Part shown: positions 1 to 7,353 of the stretch, piece by piece
How the letters are laid out: each line of letters starts with the position of its first letter
Position numbering within the stretch: the first letter of the stretch is position 1
Source: Streptomyces bambusae
GTDB taxonomy: Bacteria > Actinomycetota > Actinomycetes > Streptomycetales > Streptomycetaceae
Direction: 5' to 3'
Length of the DNA: 32,167 nucleotides
Assembly (NCBI RefSeq): GCF_020532645.1
Contig: NZ_JAJAUZ010000079.1
Coordinates: 1-32,167, forward strand
Program-made: the position numbers and the translations under genes
Notes under the pieces: model-generated
Told to the model about the DNA's origin: nothing
Databases searched by the model: none
The model's input: only the letters and a program-made list of their open reading frames with translations

Positions 1-603
1 GCCGCGCCCTCCGCCGCCATGGCCCAGGGCGCCGGCCAGGTGCAGGCCATGTGGCCGGGCATCCTGGAGGCCGTCAAGAACCGCCGGCGCTTCACCTGGA
101 TCCTGCTGAGCCAGAACGCGCAGGTCACCGGCTTCGACGGGACCACCGTCCAGCTCGGCTTCCCCAACGCCGGCGCCCGCGACAACTTCGCGAGCAGCGG
201 CAGCGAGGACGTCCTCAAGGCGGTCCTGGCCGAGCAGTTCCAGGTGAACTGGAAGATCGACGCCGTGGTCGGCGGCGGCGGCGGACCGGCCCCCGCGTCC
301 GGCTACGGCGCCCCGCCGGCGCCCGCGTACGCCCCGCCCGTCCACACCCCGCCCACCGCCGCGGCCCCGCCCCCGGCGGCCCCCGCCCCGGCCGCCGCGC
401 AGCCGTCGGCCATGGCGCAGTCCGCCCCGCCGGCAGCGGCCGTGCAGGCTCCGCCGGCCGCGTACCAGCCGCCGCCCGTGGCCCCGGAGGACGACGTTCC
501 GGAGGACGACGACCCGGACCTCGTGGAGAGCGCCCTGACCGGCCACGACCTGATCGTGCGCGAGCTCGGCGCCACTGTGGTGGAGGAATATACGAACGAG
601 TAG
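1..603 (+). CDS. dnaX: DNA polymerase III subunit gamma/tau, C-terminal part (5' end outside window)
   Basis: The reading frame is open from the first base to a TAG stop at 601-603, so only the last 200 residues are present. The first part (WPGILEAVKNRRRFTWILL, then a stretch rich in QLGFPNAGARDNFASSGSEDVLKAVL) matches the region that follows the clamp-loader core in actinobacterial DnaX. After it comes a long Ala/Pro linker (about residues 90-155) and an acidic stretch (EDDVPEDDDPD). The tail ends ELGATVVEEYTNE, typical of Streptomyces. DnaX is the ATPase subunit of the clamp loader that places the beta clamp on primed DNA. The AAA+ ATPase domain lies upstream and cannot be checked. The low-complexity linker is normal for the tau form. 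A hairpin follows the stop, before purD. Confidence 0.9.
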   Translation, partial: AAPSAAMAQGAGQVQAMWPGILEAVKNRRRFTWILLSQNAQVTGFDGTTVQLGFPNAGARDNFASSGSEDVLKAVLAEQFQVNWKIDAVVGGGGGPAPASGYGAPPAPAYAPPVHTPPTAAAPPPAAPAPAAAQPSAMAQSAPPAAAVQAPPAAYQPPPVAPEDDVPEDDDPDLVESALTGHDLIVRELGATVVEEYTNE

Positions 604-616
604 CCGCCCGCGTTTG

Positions 617-639
617 GGGTGCCCGCACAAGGGGCACTC
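617..639. terminator. Possible weak hairpin terminator after dnaX
   Basis: The arms GGGTGCCC (617-624) and GGGCACTC (632-639) can pair over 8 bp, including one G-U, around a 7-nt loop. There is no T tract. It lies between the dnaX stop and the presumed purD promoter, so it could end dnaX transcription. Confidence 0.35.
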
Positions 640-651
640 CGCCGCGCGGGC

Positions 652-665
652 TAGGCTGCTCACCG
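652..665 (+). promoter_or_regulatory. Candidate leaderless promoter of purD (-10 hexamer)
   Basis: TAGGCT at 652-657 fits the TANNNT pattern of a streptomycete -10 box and ends 7 nt before the GTG start at 665. That would put the transcription start at the start codon. No Shine-Dalgarno sequence is visible upstream of the GTG, which supports leaderless translation. I could not identify a convincing -35 box. Confidence 0.45.
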
Positions 666-1918
666 TGAAGGTCCTCGTCATCGGCGGCGGCGCCCGCGAA
701 CACGCCCTGTGCCGCTCTCTGTCCCTCGACCCCGACGTCACCGCTCTGCACTGCGCCCCCGGCAACGCGGGCATCGCAGAGGTGGCCCGGCTGCACCCGG
801 TCGACGCCCTCGACGGTGCCGCCGTGGCCGCCCTGGCCGGTGAGCTGGAGGCCGACCTGGTCGTCATCGGGCCGGAGGCCCCGCTGGTGGCCGGGGTCGC
901 CGACGCGGTCCGCGCGGCCGGCATCCCCTGCTTCGGCCCGTCCGGCGAGGCGGCGCAGCTGGAGGGCTCCAAGGCCTTCGCGAAGGACGTGATGGCCGGC
1001 GCCGGCGTGCCGACCGCCCGCTCCTACGTCTGCACCACCCCGGCGGAGATCGACGAGGCGCTCGACGCCTTCGGCGCGCCCTACGTGGTCAAGGACGACG
1101 GCCTGGCCGCCGGCAAGGGCGTCGTCGTCACCTCCGACCTCGCCGAGGCCCGGGCGCACGCCCTCGCGTGCGAGCGCGTGGTCATCGAGGAGTACCTCGA
1201 CGGCCCCGAGGTCTCGCTGTTCGCCATCACCGACGGCACCACCGTGCTGCCGCTCCAGCCCGCGCAGGACTTCAAGCGCGCGCTCGACGGCGACCTCGGC
1301 CCCAACACCGGCGGCATGGGTGCCTATTCGCCGCTGCCGTGGGCCGACCCCAAGCTCGTCGACGAGGTCCTGGAGACCGTCCTCCAGCCGACCGTGGACG
1401 AGCTGCGCCGCCGCGGCACCCCGTTCTCCGGCCTGCTGTACGCCGGTCTGGCGATCACCGGCCGGGGCGTGCGGGTCATCGAGTTCAACGCGCGCTTCGG
1501 CGACCCCGAGACCCAGGTGGTGCTGGCCCGGCTGCGCACCCCGCTCGCCGCCGTGCTGCTCGGCTCCGCCAACGGCACCCTCGACACGCTGCCGCCGCTC
1601 GCCTGGCGCGAGGACGCGGCCGTGACCGTGGTCGTCGCGGCCCACAACTACCCGGGCACCCCCCGCTCCGGCGACCCGATCGAGGGCCTCGACGAGGTGG
1701 CCGCCGAGGACGGGCCGCAGGCGTACGTCCTCCACGCGGGCACCCGGCGCGAGGGCGACGCCGTGGTCAGCGCGGGCGGCCGGGTGCTCTCGGTCACCGC
1801 GACCGGATCCGATCTGGCGCAGGCCCGCGAGCGCGCGTATAAGGCCCTCGGCCGGATCCGCCTCGACGGCTCGCAGCACCGCACGGACATTGCGGAAAAG
1901 GCCGCCGAAGGCAGCTGA
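665..1918 (+). CDS. purD: Phosphoribosylamine-glycine ligase (GAR synthetase)
   Basis: This enzyme joins glycine to 5-phosphoribosylamine using ATP, the second step of de novo purine synthesis, in the cytosol. The protein has 417 residues, normal for PurD. The N-terminus KVLVIGGGAREHAL is the family's first nucleotide-like fold. The ATP-grasp part carries GPNTGGMGAYSP (about 212-223) and the family signature FNARFGDPETQ (about 274-284). I chose GTG 665 rather than the TTG 50 nt upstream because the conserved MKVLVIGGGAREHA start begins there. There is no ribosome-binding site, but a -10-like TAGGCT lies 7 nt upstream, so a leaderless mRNA is likely. It is a stand-alone unit ended by a very strong hairpin at 1966-2009. 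Confidence 0.97.
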   Translation: MKVLVIGGGAREHALCRSLSLDPDVTALHCAPGNAGIAEVARLHPVDALDGAAVAALAGELEADLVVIGPEAPLVAGVADAVRAAGIPCFGPSGEAAQLEGSKAFAKDVMAGAGVPTARSYVCTTPAEIDEALDAFGAPYVVKDDGLAAGKGVVVTSDLAEARAHALACERVVIEEYLDGPEVSLFAITDGTTVLPLQPAQDFKRALDGDLGPNTGGMGAYSPLPWADPKLVDEVLETVLQPTVDELRRRGTPFSGLLYAGLAITGRGVRVIEFNARFGDPETQVVLARLRTPLAAVLLGSANGTLDTLPPLAWREDAAVTVVVAAHNYPGTPRSGDPIEGLDEVAAEDGPQAYVLHAGTRREGDAVVSAGGRVLSVTATGSDLAQARERAYKALGRIRLDGSQHRTDIAEKAAEGS

Positions 1919-1965
1919 ACCCCGGCGGTACCGCGCCGAACAGCGCCGGACCACCCCACGCACAC

Positions 1966-2009
1966 ACGTACGGGCCCGGAGCGCACACCATGCGCCCGGG
2001 CCCGTACGT
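1966..2009. terminator. Strong hairpin terminator after purD
   Basis: A 14-bp outer stem (1966-1979 with 1996-2009, starting ACGTACGGGCCCGG) continues, after one unpaired A, into a 5-bp inner stem (1981-1985 GCGCA with 1991-1995 TGCGC) with loop CACCA. This gives 19 bp in total, with no T tract, as is common in Streptomyces. Confidence 0.8.
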
Positions 2010-2228
2010 ACGTCTGCATCCGGCCGCCCAAGACCGCATCCAGCTTTACCCAAAGCCATTCCATCGGGTGACGCTGAGCCGTCCGGCTGACGGGTGCCGA
2101 ACTCCCAACTATGGTGCCGCGCAAGGATTCCGGCACTTGGCCCACCGGCATTGCGATGTCGGTGACGGGTGCCACTCTGGGGGAGTGAGCAAAGCCGCCG
2201 CAGGGCACCGAGGGGGTGACGTCCGGCC
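2010..2228. other. Non-coding stretch before the pseudo-M48 gene
   Basis: Together with the purD terminator this makes about 310 bases without a gene. I see no conserved reading frame here. A purine-rich GAGGGGG at 2210-2216 is the likely ribosome-binding site for the GTG at 2229. No clear promoter hexamers were identified. Confidence 0.5.
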
Positions 2229-3911
2229 GTGTCCGGAACCGGGCTGGGTATCGAGGTGGGCGCGTTGAGCGCGCGTGCCGGCGCACTCGCCGTGCTGCGA
2301 CTGCGCAGCCGGGCGACGGCGCTGGCCGTGCTGCCCGCTGCCCTGGCGGTCGTACTGGTCGCCGCACGGGTCACCGGGCGGCTGACGGGCGACCTCTGGC
2401 AGGGCGTGATCGTCGCGGTCTGCGCGGCCGCCGCCGTGGTGGCCGTCGTCGCCGGCGTGTTCGCCGCCGTCGTACGGCACGCCAGCCCCGCGGTGACCCC
2501 CACCGTGCCGCTGGCCGAGGAGGCGGCCCCGGACCTCTACCGGCTGGTCCGCGACCTCGCGGACCGGATGGACGTCCCCGCGCCCTCCGCCATAGCCCTC
2601 ACCCCGGACTGCGACAGCTGGCTGGAGGACCGCACCCACCACACCCACCGCGGCCGCGGGTCCGCGCCCGGCCGCGGGCCGGCCGGCGCGGACGCGGCAC
2701 CGGTCCTCGTGATCGGCACCCCGTTCCTGTGGTGGATGCGGGTCGCGGAGCTGCGCGCCGTCCTGGCCCCCGTGGTCGCCGGCACCGGCCCCTCCGCCCA
2801 GCCCGACATAGCCGCCGCCCGCCGCTTCGTCCGCGGCCTCGACGCGGCGGTCGCGGTGGGCGAGCGGCCCGGCCTCGGCTGGGTGGCCCGGATCGGCCGC
2901 GCGCTGCTGGGCCGGTGCGGGCAGGACGCGGCCGAGATGGAGCGCGGGGTCGCCACCGCGGCCTCCGAGCGTGCCCAGGCGGTCGACTACGGACTGCGGA
3001 TCGTCGCCCAGGAACAGGTCGGGCTGGCCTACGCGGGCTGGGACCGGCTGCTGACCCGGGTCGCGCTGCCCGCCTGGCGGATGGGCCGCTGGCCCTCCCA
3101 GCTGGACGTGGGCGTGGTCGCGGCCCTCACCGAGCTGTCCCGCCGCGACCGGCTCGCGGAAGGGTTCGCGAGCCGGCTGGGCGAGCGGCCCGCCTGCGAC
3201 CTGCTGGAGCAGCCGGGTGCGGTGGACGAGGCCGCCTCGCTGCTCGCGGCCCGCCTGTTCCACGGCGGCCCGGCCCAGCCCGGCCCCGACTGGGCGCCGG
3301 TCGACTGGGAGGCGTATCCGGAGGAGGTCGTGGACCGGAAGTGGCGCACCGAGGCGGCCCGCCTGCACCGCGCCCTGGACGCCCTCACCCTGCCCGCGGG
3401 CACCCCCCGCCCGGCCGCGCCCTCCGCCGCCCCGGTGCCGGCCGGCCCCCGGCAGGTACCGGCGGCGGACACCCCGCAGCCGGACGGGCTGCCCGCGCCC
3501 ACCCTGGAGCGGGTCTTCGCCCACCTGGCCGGCGCCGACGACACGGTGCGCGAGGTGCTGGCCGGCCGGCTCAGCGGAGACGTGGCGCGGGCCGAGGCCG
3601 CGGCGCCCGGCCCGGTGCCCGCCCGCGGGTCGGACGCCGTACCGCTGTTCCCGCTGCAGCCGCCGCGCAGCGGCCGCGACCTGCTGGCCGACCACGTAGC
3701 GGCGATGGTCTGCTGCGCCGCCGTGGACTATGCGGGGGGTGCGCCCGGTCTGGACTGGCTGGACGGGCCCGTCCTGCTGCTCGCCGGAGAGCGCCGGGCC
3801 GATCTCACGTCCCGGGTGCTGTCGCTTGTCGAGGACGGCGATCCGGAACCGCTGCGGGCCTGGCTCACAGAGACCGGCGTACGGGCGGAGAAGCCGGTCA
3901 GGCTGGTGTGA
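2229..3911 (+). CDS. Membrane protein resembling an M48 metallopeptidase that lacks the zinc site
   Basis: The 560-residue protein has two hydrophobic segments near the N-terminus (about 29-47 and 58-83). A cytosolic domain follows that resembles M48 peptidases in layout. DLYRLVRDLADRMDVPAPSA (from about residue 103) looks like the M48 propeptide-to-core region, and ELRAVLAPVVAG (174-185) aligns with the usual ELRAVLAHELGH. The HExxH is therefore replaced by PVVAG, so both zinc histidines and the catalytic Glu are absent. The later region around 246-256 (SERAQAVDYGL), where M48 enzymes have their third ligand as E..AD, reads AQAVD. The C-terminal half has Ala/Pro linkers and no domain I recognise. 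The GTG start follows GAGGGGG. It is flanked by hairpins, so probably monocistronic. The M48 relation is my inference from motif spacing; the product is otherwise hypothetical. Confidence 0.8.
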   Translation: MSGTGLGIEVGALSARAGALAVLRLRSRATALAVLPAALAVVLVAARVTGRLTGDLWQGVIVAVCAAAAVVAVVAGVFAAVVRHASPAVTPTVPLAEEAAPDLYRLVRDLADRMDVPAPSAIALTPDCDSWLEDRTHHTHRGRGSAPGRGPAGADAAPVLVIGTPFLWWMRVAELRAVLAPVVAGTGPSAQPDIAAARRFVRGLDAAVAVGERPGLGWVARIGRALLGRCGQDAAEMERGVATAASERAQAVDYGLRIVAQEQVGLAYAGWDRLLTRVALPAWRMGRWPSQLDVGVVAALTELSRRDRLAEGFASRLGERPACDLLEQPGAVDEAASLLAARLFHGGPAQPGPDWAPVDWEAYPEEVVDRKWRTEAARLHRALDALTLPAGTPRPAAPSAAPVPAGPRQVPAADTPQPDGLPAPTLERVFAHLAGADDTVREVLAGRLSGDVARAEAAAPGPVPARGSDAVPLFPLQPPRSGRDLLADHVAAMVCCAAVDYAGGAPGLDWLDGPVLLLAGERRADLTSRVLSLVEDGDPEPLRAWLTETGVRAEKPVRLV

Positions 3912-3917
3912 ACCCCC

Positions 3918-3949
3918 TTCCGGGCCGGGCTTGCGGGCCCTGTCCGGAA
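3918..3949. terminator. Possible hairpin terminator
   Basis: TTCCGG (3918-3923) can pair with CCGGAA (3944-3949), with extra GGGCC/GGCCC pairing (3922-3926 with 3936-3940) as an alternative inner stem. It starts 7 nt after the stop of the preceding gene. There is no T tract. Confidence 0.4.
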
Positions 3950-4110
3950 CCCCGTCCGCGCCTCCCCGCATCCGGATTCACATGTTCCGGTCTCGTCAAT
4001 TCGCGACGAACGGTGACGAAGTGAGTGCGTTATGTGATGTGCTGGGACCGGTAGCGGACATCCGCGTACCGCAGCGGCAGTCGTTCGGGGGAGCGAGGGA
4101 GGGGAGCGGA

Positions 4111-5622
4111 ATGGGTGCGGACCAGATCCGGCGCTGGGAGTCGGGCGCTCTCGCACACGCGGTGACCGACCCGTTCGGACAGGGCCCGCTCCCCTGGTTC
4201 CGAGGCAGCGAGCTGTACTTCGGCGACACCGGCCAGATGGTGCCCTGGTACGTCGACCAGGCCGCGGCGGCCGGCACCGGCGCGGGATCCGGCACCGGGC
4301 GCACCCCGGGCACGGTCCCCGCCCCCCGGGCCGGCGGCCCCCGCACCGCCGACGACGTGCACCGCCAGATCAAGGGATTCAGCTCCACCGGCGGCGTCGC
4401 CCCCGGCGAGGCCATCGACTTCCACATCACCGTCGACCCGCCCCAGCAGTTCTCCGTCGACATCTACCGGATCGGCCACTACGCCGGCGACGGCGCCTCG
4501 AAGATCCACTCCAGTCCGATGCTGTCCGGCATCGTCCAGCCCGCGCCGCTGGCCGCCGACCGGACCGTCTCCTGCCACCACTGGTGGCTGTCCTGGCGGC
4601 TCCAGGTCCCGTCGTACTGGAACCCCGGCGCCTATGTGGCCGTGCTGACCACCGTCGACGGCTTCCGCTCGCACATCCCGTTCACCGTCCGCGACGACCG
4701 CCCCGCCGACCTGCTGCTCCTGCTGCCCGACATCACCTGGCAGGCGTACAACCTCTACCCCGAGGACGGCCGCACCGGCGCCAGCCTCTACCACGCGTGG
4801 GACGAGCAGGGCCGGCTGCTCGGCGAGGAGGACGCGGCCACCACCGTCTCCTTCGACCGCCCCTACGCGGGCGCCGGCCTGCCCCTCCATGTGGGCCACG
4901 CCTACGACTTCATCCGCTGGGCCGAGCGCTACGGCTACGACCTCGCCTACGCCGACACCCGCGACCTGCACGCCGGCCGCGTCGACCCCACCCGCTACCG
5001 CGGCCTGGTCTTCCCCGGCCACGACGAGTACTGGTCGGCCCCCATGCGCCGGGCCGCGGAGACCGCCCGCGACGCCGGCACCTCCCTGGTGTTCCTGTCC
5101 GCCAACACCATGTACTGGCAGGTCGAGCTGTCCCCGTCGCCCTCCGGGGTCCCGGACCGGCTGCTGACCTGCCGAAAACGCCGCGGGCCGGGCCGCCCCG
5201 CCCTCTGGCGCGAGATCGACCGCCCCGAGCAGCAGCTCCTCGGCATCCAGTACGCCGGCCGGGTCCCCGACCCGGCCCCCCTGGTCGTCCGCAACGCCGG
5301 GCACTGGCTGTGGGACTCCACAGGCGCCGGCGAGGGCGACGAGCTGGACGGCCTGGTCGCCGGCGAGGCCGACCGCTACTACCCCCGCACCCAGCTCCCC
5401 GAGCACCACAACCGCATCCTGCTCGCCCACTCTCCTTACCGGGACAGCGAGGGCACCCGCAGGCACCAGGAGACCTCCCTCTACCGGGCTCCCAGCGGTG
5501 CCCTCGTCTTCGCCTCCGGCACCTTCGCCTGGTCACCCGCCCTGGACCGCCCCGGACACGTCGACGGGCGCATCCAGCGTGCCACCGCCAACCTCCTCGA
5601 CCGGATCTGCAAGCGCGACTGA
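4111..5622 (+). CDS. N,N-dimethylformamidase large-subunit-like protein
   Basis: This is a 503-residue soluble protein without a signal peptide. From about residue 85 it matches the C-terminal domain of the dimethylformamidase large (beta) subunit: VDIYRIGHYAG, a Trp-rich stretch CHHWWLSWRLQVP, DITWQAYNLYP (about 209-219), GHDEYWSAPMRR (about 303-314) and LSANTMYWQV. Characterised dimethylformamidase uses a mononuclear iron held by two Tyr and one Glu. Candidate equivalents here are Y213, Y252 and E306, but this assignment is by motif and spacing only. Many Streptomyces carry such proteins, and their substrate is unknown. ATG 4111 was chosen because purine-rich GGAGGGGAG-like sequence precedes it; the frame is open further upstream, but without such a site. 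No small-subunit gene lies beside it. It sits between purD and purC with no obvious link to purines. Confidence 0.8.
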   Translation: MGADQIRRWESGALAHAVTDPFGQGPLPWFRGSELYFGDTGQMVPWYVDQAAAAGTGAGSGTGRTPGTVPAPRAGGPRTADDVHRQIKGFSSTGGVAPGEAIDFHITVDPPQQFSVDIYRIGHYAGDGASKIHSSPMLSGIVQPAPLAADRTVSCHHWWLSWRLQVPSYWNPGAYVAVLTTVDGFRSHIPFTVRDDRPADLLLLLPDITWQAYNLYPEDGRTGASLYHAWDEQGRLLGEEDAATTVSFDRPYAGAGLPLHVGHAYDFIRWAERYGYDLAYADTRDLHAGRVDPTRYRGLVFPGHDEYWSAPMRRAAETARDAGTSLVFLSANTMYWQVELSPSPSGVPDRLLTCRKRRGPGRPALWREIDRPEQQLLGIQYAGRVPDPAPLVVRNAGHWLWDSTGAGEGDELDGLVAGEADRYYPRTQLPEHHNRILLAHSPYRDSEGTRRHQETSLYRAPSGALVFASGTFAWSPALDRPGHVDGRIQRATANLLDRICKRD

Positions 5623-5697
5623 CCGCCCCCGTTGGGCGTGATCACCGGCGGGTGCGCGAGAATCGGTGTGCTTCATACAGAACCACAGGGAGAAACC

Positions 5698-6600
5698 GTG
5701 TCCGGATTCGTCGAAAAGCCCGAGCCGGTTCAGGTTCCGGGCCTCGTTCACCTCCACACCGGCAAGGTGCGCGAGCTCTACCGGAACGAGGCCGGTGAGC
5801 TCGTGATGGTGGCCAGCGACCGCATGTCCGCCTACGACTGGGTGCTCCCCACCGAGATCCCCGACAAGGGCCGCGTCCTCACGCAGCTCTCCCTGTGGTG
5901 GTTCGACCAGCTCGCCGACCTGGTCCCGAACCACGTGATCAGCACCGAACTCCCCGCCGGCGCCCCCGCCGACTGGGCCGGTCGCACCCTGATCTGCAAG
6001 AACCTCGACATGGTCCCCGTCGAGTGCGTGGCCCGCGGCTACCTGACCGGCTCCGGCCTCACCGAGTACGAACAGACCCGCACGGTCTGCGGACTCGCCC
6101 TCCCCGAGGGCCTGGTGGACGGCTCCGAGCTGCCCGCGCCGATCTTCACCCCGGCCGCCAAGGCCGCCGTCGGCGAGCACGACGAGAACGTCACCTACGA
6201 GGAAGTGGCCCGCACCACCGGCGCCGAGACCGCCGCCCTGCTCCGCCAGACCACCCTCGCCGTCTACTCCCGCGCCCGCGACGTGGCGCGCGAGCGCGGC
6301 ATCATTCTCGCGGACACCAAGTTCGAGTTCGGCTTCGACGGCGACACCCTCGTCGCCGCCGACGAGGTGCTCACGCCCGACTCCTCGCGGTTCTGGCCCG
6401 CCGACGAGTGGCAGCCCGGCCGCGCCCAGGCCTCGTACGACAAGCAGTTCGTCCGCGACTGGCTGACCTCGCCGGCCTCCGGCTGGGACCGCAAGAGCGA
6501 GCAGCCGCCGCCGGCGCTGCCCACCGAGATCGTCGAGCAGACCCGCGCCAAGTACATCGAGGCGTACGAGCGGCTCACCGGCCTCGCCTGGAACCACTGA
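5698..6600 (+). CDS. purC: Phosphoribosylaminoimidazole-succinocarboxamide synthase (SAICAR synthetase)
   Basis: It condenses CAIR with aspartate using ATP to give SAICAR, a late step before AICAR. The protein has 300 residues, the size of the yeast/actinobacterial type. Visible family motifs are HTGKVRELYR near the N-terminus, PDKGRVLTQLSLWWF, the signature VECVARGYLTGSGL (about 112-125) and ILADTKFEFGFD. GTG 5698 is preceded by AGGGAG at a normal distance and gives the usual N-terminus; the upstream in-frame extension is not conserved-looking. Unlike purD and purF it therefore appears to be translated from a conventional leader. A 16-bp perfect hairpin follows the stop and also faces the tRNA-Gly transcribed towards it. 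Confidence 0.97.
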   Translation: MSGFVEKPEPVQVPGLVHLHTGKVRELYRNEAGELVMVASDRMSAYDWVLPTEIPDKGRVLTQLSLWWFDQLADLVPNHVISTELPAGAPADWAGRTLICKNLDMVPVECVARGYLTGSGLTEYEQTRTVCGLALPEGLVDGSELPAPIFTPAAKAAVGEHDENVTYEEVARTTGAETAALLRQTTLAVYSRARDVARERGIILADTKFEFGFDGDTLVAADEVLTPDSSRFWPADEWQPGRAQASYDKQFVRDWLTSPASGWDRKSEQPPPALPTEIVEQTRAKYIEAYERLTGLAWNH

Positions 6601-6605
6601 GACAC

Positions 6606-6641
6606 GAAGAAGGCCCCGGTCAGGTGACCGGGGCCTTCTTC
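6606..6641. terminator. Bidirectional terminator between purC and tRNA-Gly
   Basis: GAAGAAGGCCCCGGTC (6606-6621) pairs perfectly with GACCGGGGCCTTCTTC (6626-6641) around loop AGGT. It lies 5 nt after the purC stop and 5 nt beyond the 3' end of the convergent tRNA gene, so it can serve both. Confidence 0.9.
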
Positions 6642-6646
6642 ATCGG

Positions 6647-6719
6647 AGCGGACGACGAGATTCGAACTCGCGACCCTCACCTTGGCAAGGTGATGCTCTA
6701 CCAACTGAGCCACGTCCGC
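6647..6719 (-). tRNA. tRNA-Gly (anticodon GCC), copy 1
   Basis: Read on the minus strand it folds as a full cloverleaf. The acceptor stem is GCGGACG/CGTCCGC with discriminator U, the D-arm contains CTCAGTTGGTAGAG, the anticodon loop is TTGCCAA within CACC/GGTG pairing, and the T-loop is TTCGAAT. CCA is not encoded. It is identical to the copy at 10675-10747. Confidence 0.97.
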
Positions 6720-6741
6720 ATGCGCCGTAGCGCGATGCCCA

Positions 6742-7353
6742 CTATACCCAACCTCGCTGCCGGGCGAGACGCACTGCCGTGTGCCGGTTCTCGGCACCGA
6801 GCTTCGAGGCGGCCGAGGAGAGGTAGTTCCGGACCGTCCCCTGCGACAGCCCGGCCCGCTCCGCGATCTCCGCAACGGGCGCTCCGTCGGCCGCGAGTTC
6901 CAGCACTTCGGCCTCCCGCGCGGTCAGCGGTGAGTCCCCCGCGCTGATCGCGTCGGCCGCCAACTCCGGGTCCACATAACGCCCTCCGGCCTGCACGGCC
7001 CGGATGATCTCGGCGAGCTGCTGCGCCGAAACGGTCTTCGGTGCGAACGCCCTCACGCCGGCTGCAAGCGCCCGCTTCAGGTGCCCCGGCCGGCCGTGAC
7101 TGGTCACGATCATGGTCTTGCAGCCGGGGAGTTCGGAGCGCAGTGATGTGGCGACGCTCACACCGTCCGCTCCCGGCATCTCGAGGTCCAGCACCGCCAC
7201 ATCGGGCCGGTGCGCCCGCGCCATCGCCAGCGCCTCCGGACCCGAGGCGGCCTCCGCGACCACCAGCAGGTCGCTCTCCAGGGAGAGAAGGGCGGCCAGT
7301 GCCCCGCGGATCAGGTGCTCGTCGTCCGCCAGCAGGACCCGTACGGTGCTCAT
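6742..7353 (-). CDS. NarL/LuxR-family response regulator (DesR-like)
   Basis: The 203-residue protein has an N-terminal receiver domain (acidic pocket D10/D11, phospho-acceptor D56 in VAVLDLEMPG, and a conserved Thr/Ser and Lys later in TMIVTSHG and AFAPK). It has a C-terminal LuxR-type helix-turn-helix from about residue 142 (LTAREAEVLELAADG, then EIAERAGLSQGTVRNYLSSAASKLG). It should be phosphorylated by the kinase encoded just upstream; the two genes overlap by 4 nt (ATGA), indicating translational coupling. It is the last gene of a four-gene minus-strand operon with an ABC exporter, an arrangement like the Bacillus linearmycin-resistance LnrJK-LMN and DesKR systems. The likely target is the operon's own promoter, where TGTCAT repeats occur (10390-10417). 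The inducing signal is unknown. Confidence 0.93.
   Translation of the reverse strand: MSTVRVLLADDEHLIRGALAALLSLESDLLVVAEAASGPEALAMARAHRPDVAVLDLEMPGADGVSVATSLRSELPGCKTMIVTSHGRPGHLKRALAAGVRAFAPKTVSAQQLAEIIRAVQAGGRYVDPELAADAISAGDSPLTAREAEVLELAADGAPVAEIAERAGLSQGTVRNYLSSAASKLGAENRHTAVRLARQRGWV

Noticed and set aside
614..664. Upstream TTG start for PurD
   Set aside because: The 17 extra residues are not PurD-like and overlap the hairpin and promoter region. The conserved start is at 665.
215..2503. Long minus-strand frame across dnaX, purD and the purD terminator
   Set aside because: It crosses a strong bidirectional hairpin and is antisense to purD. Its composition is that of a shadow frame.
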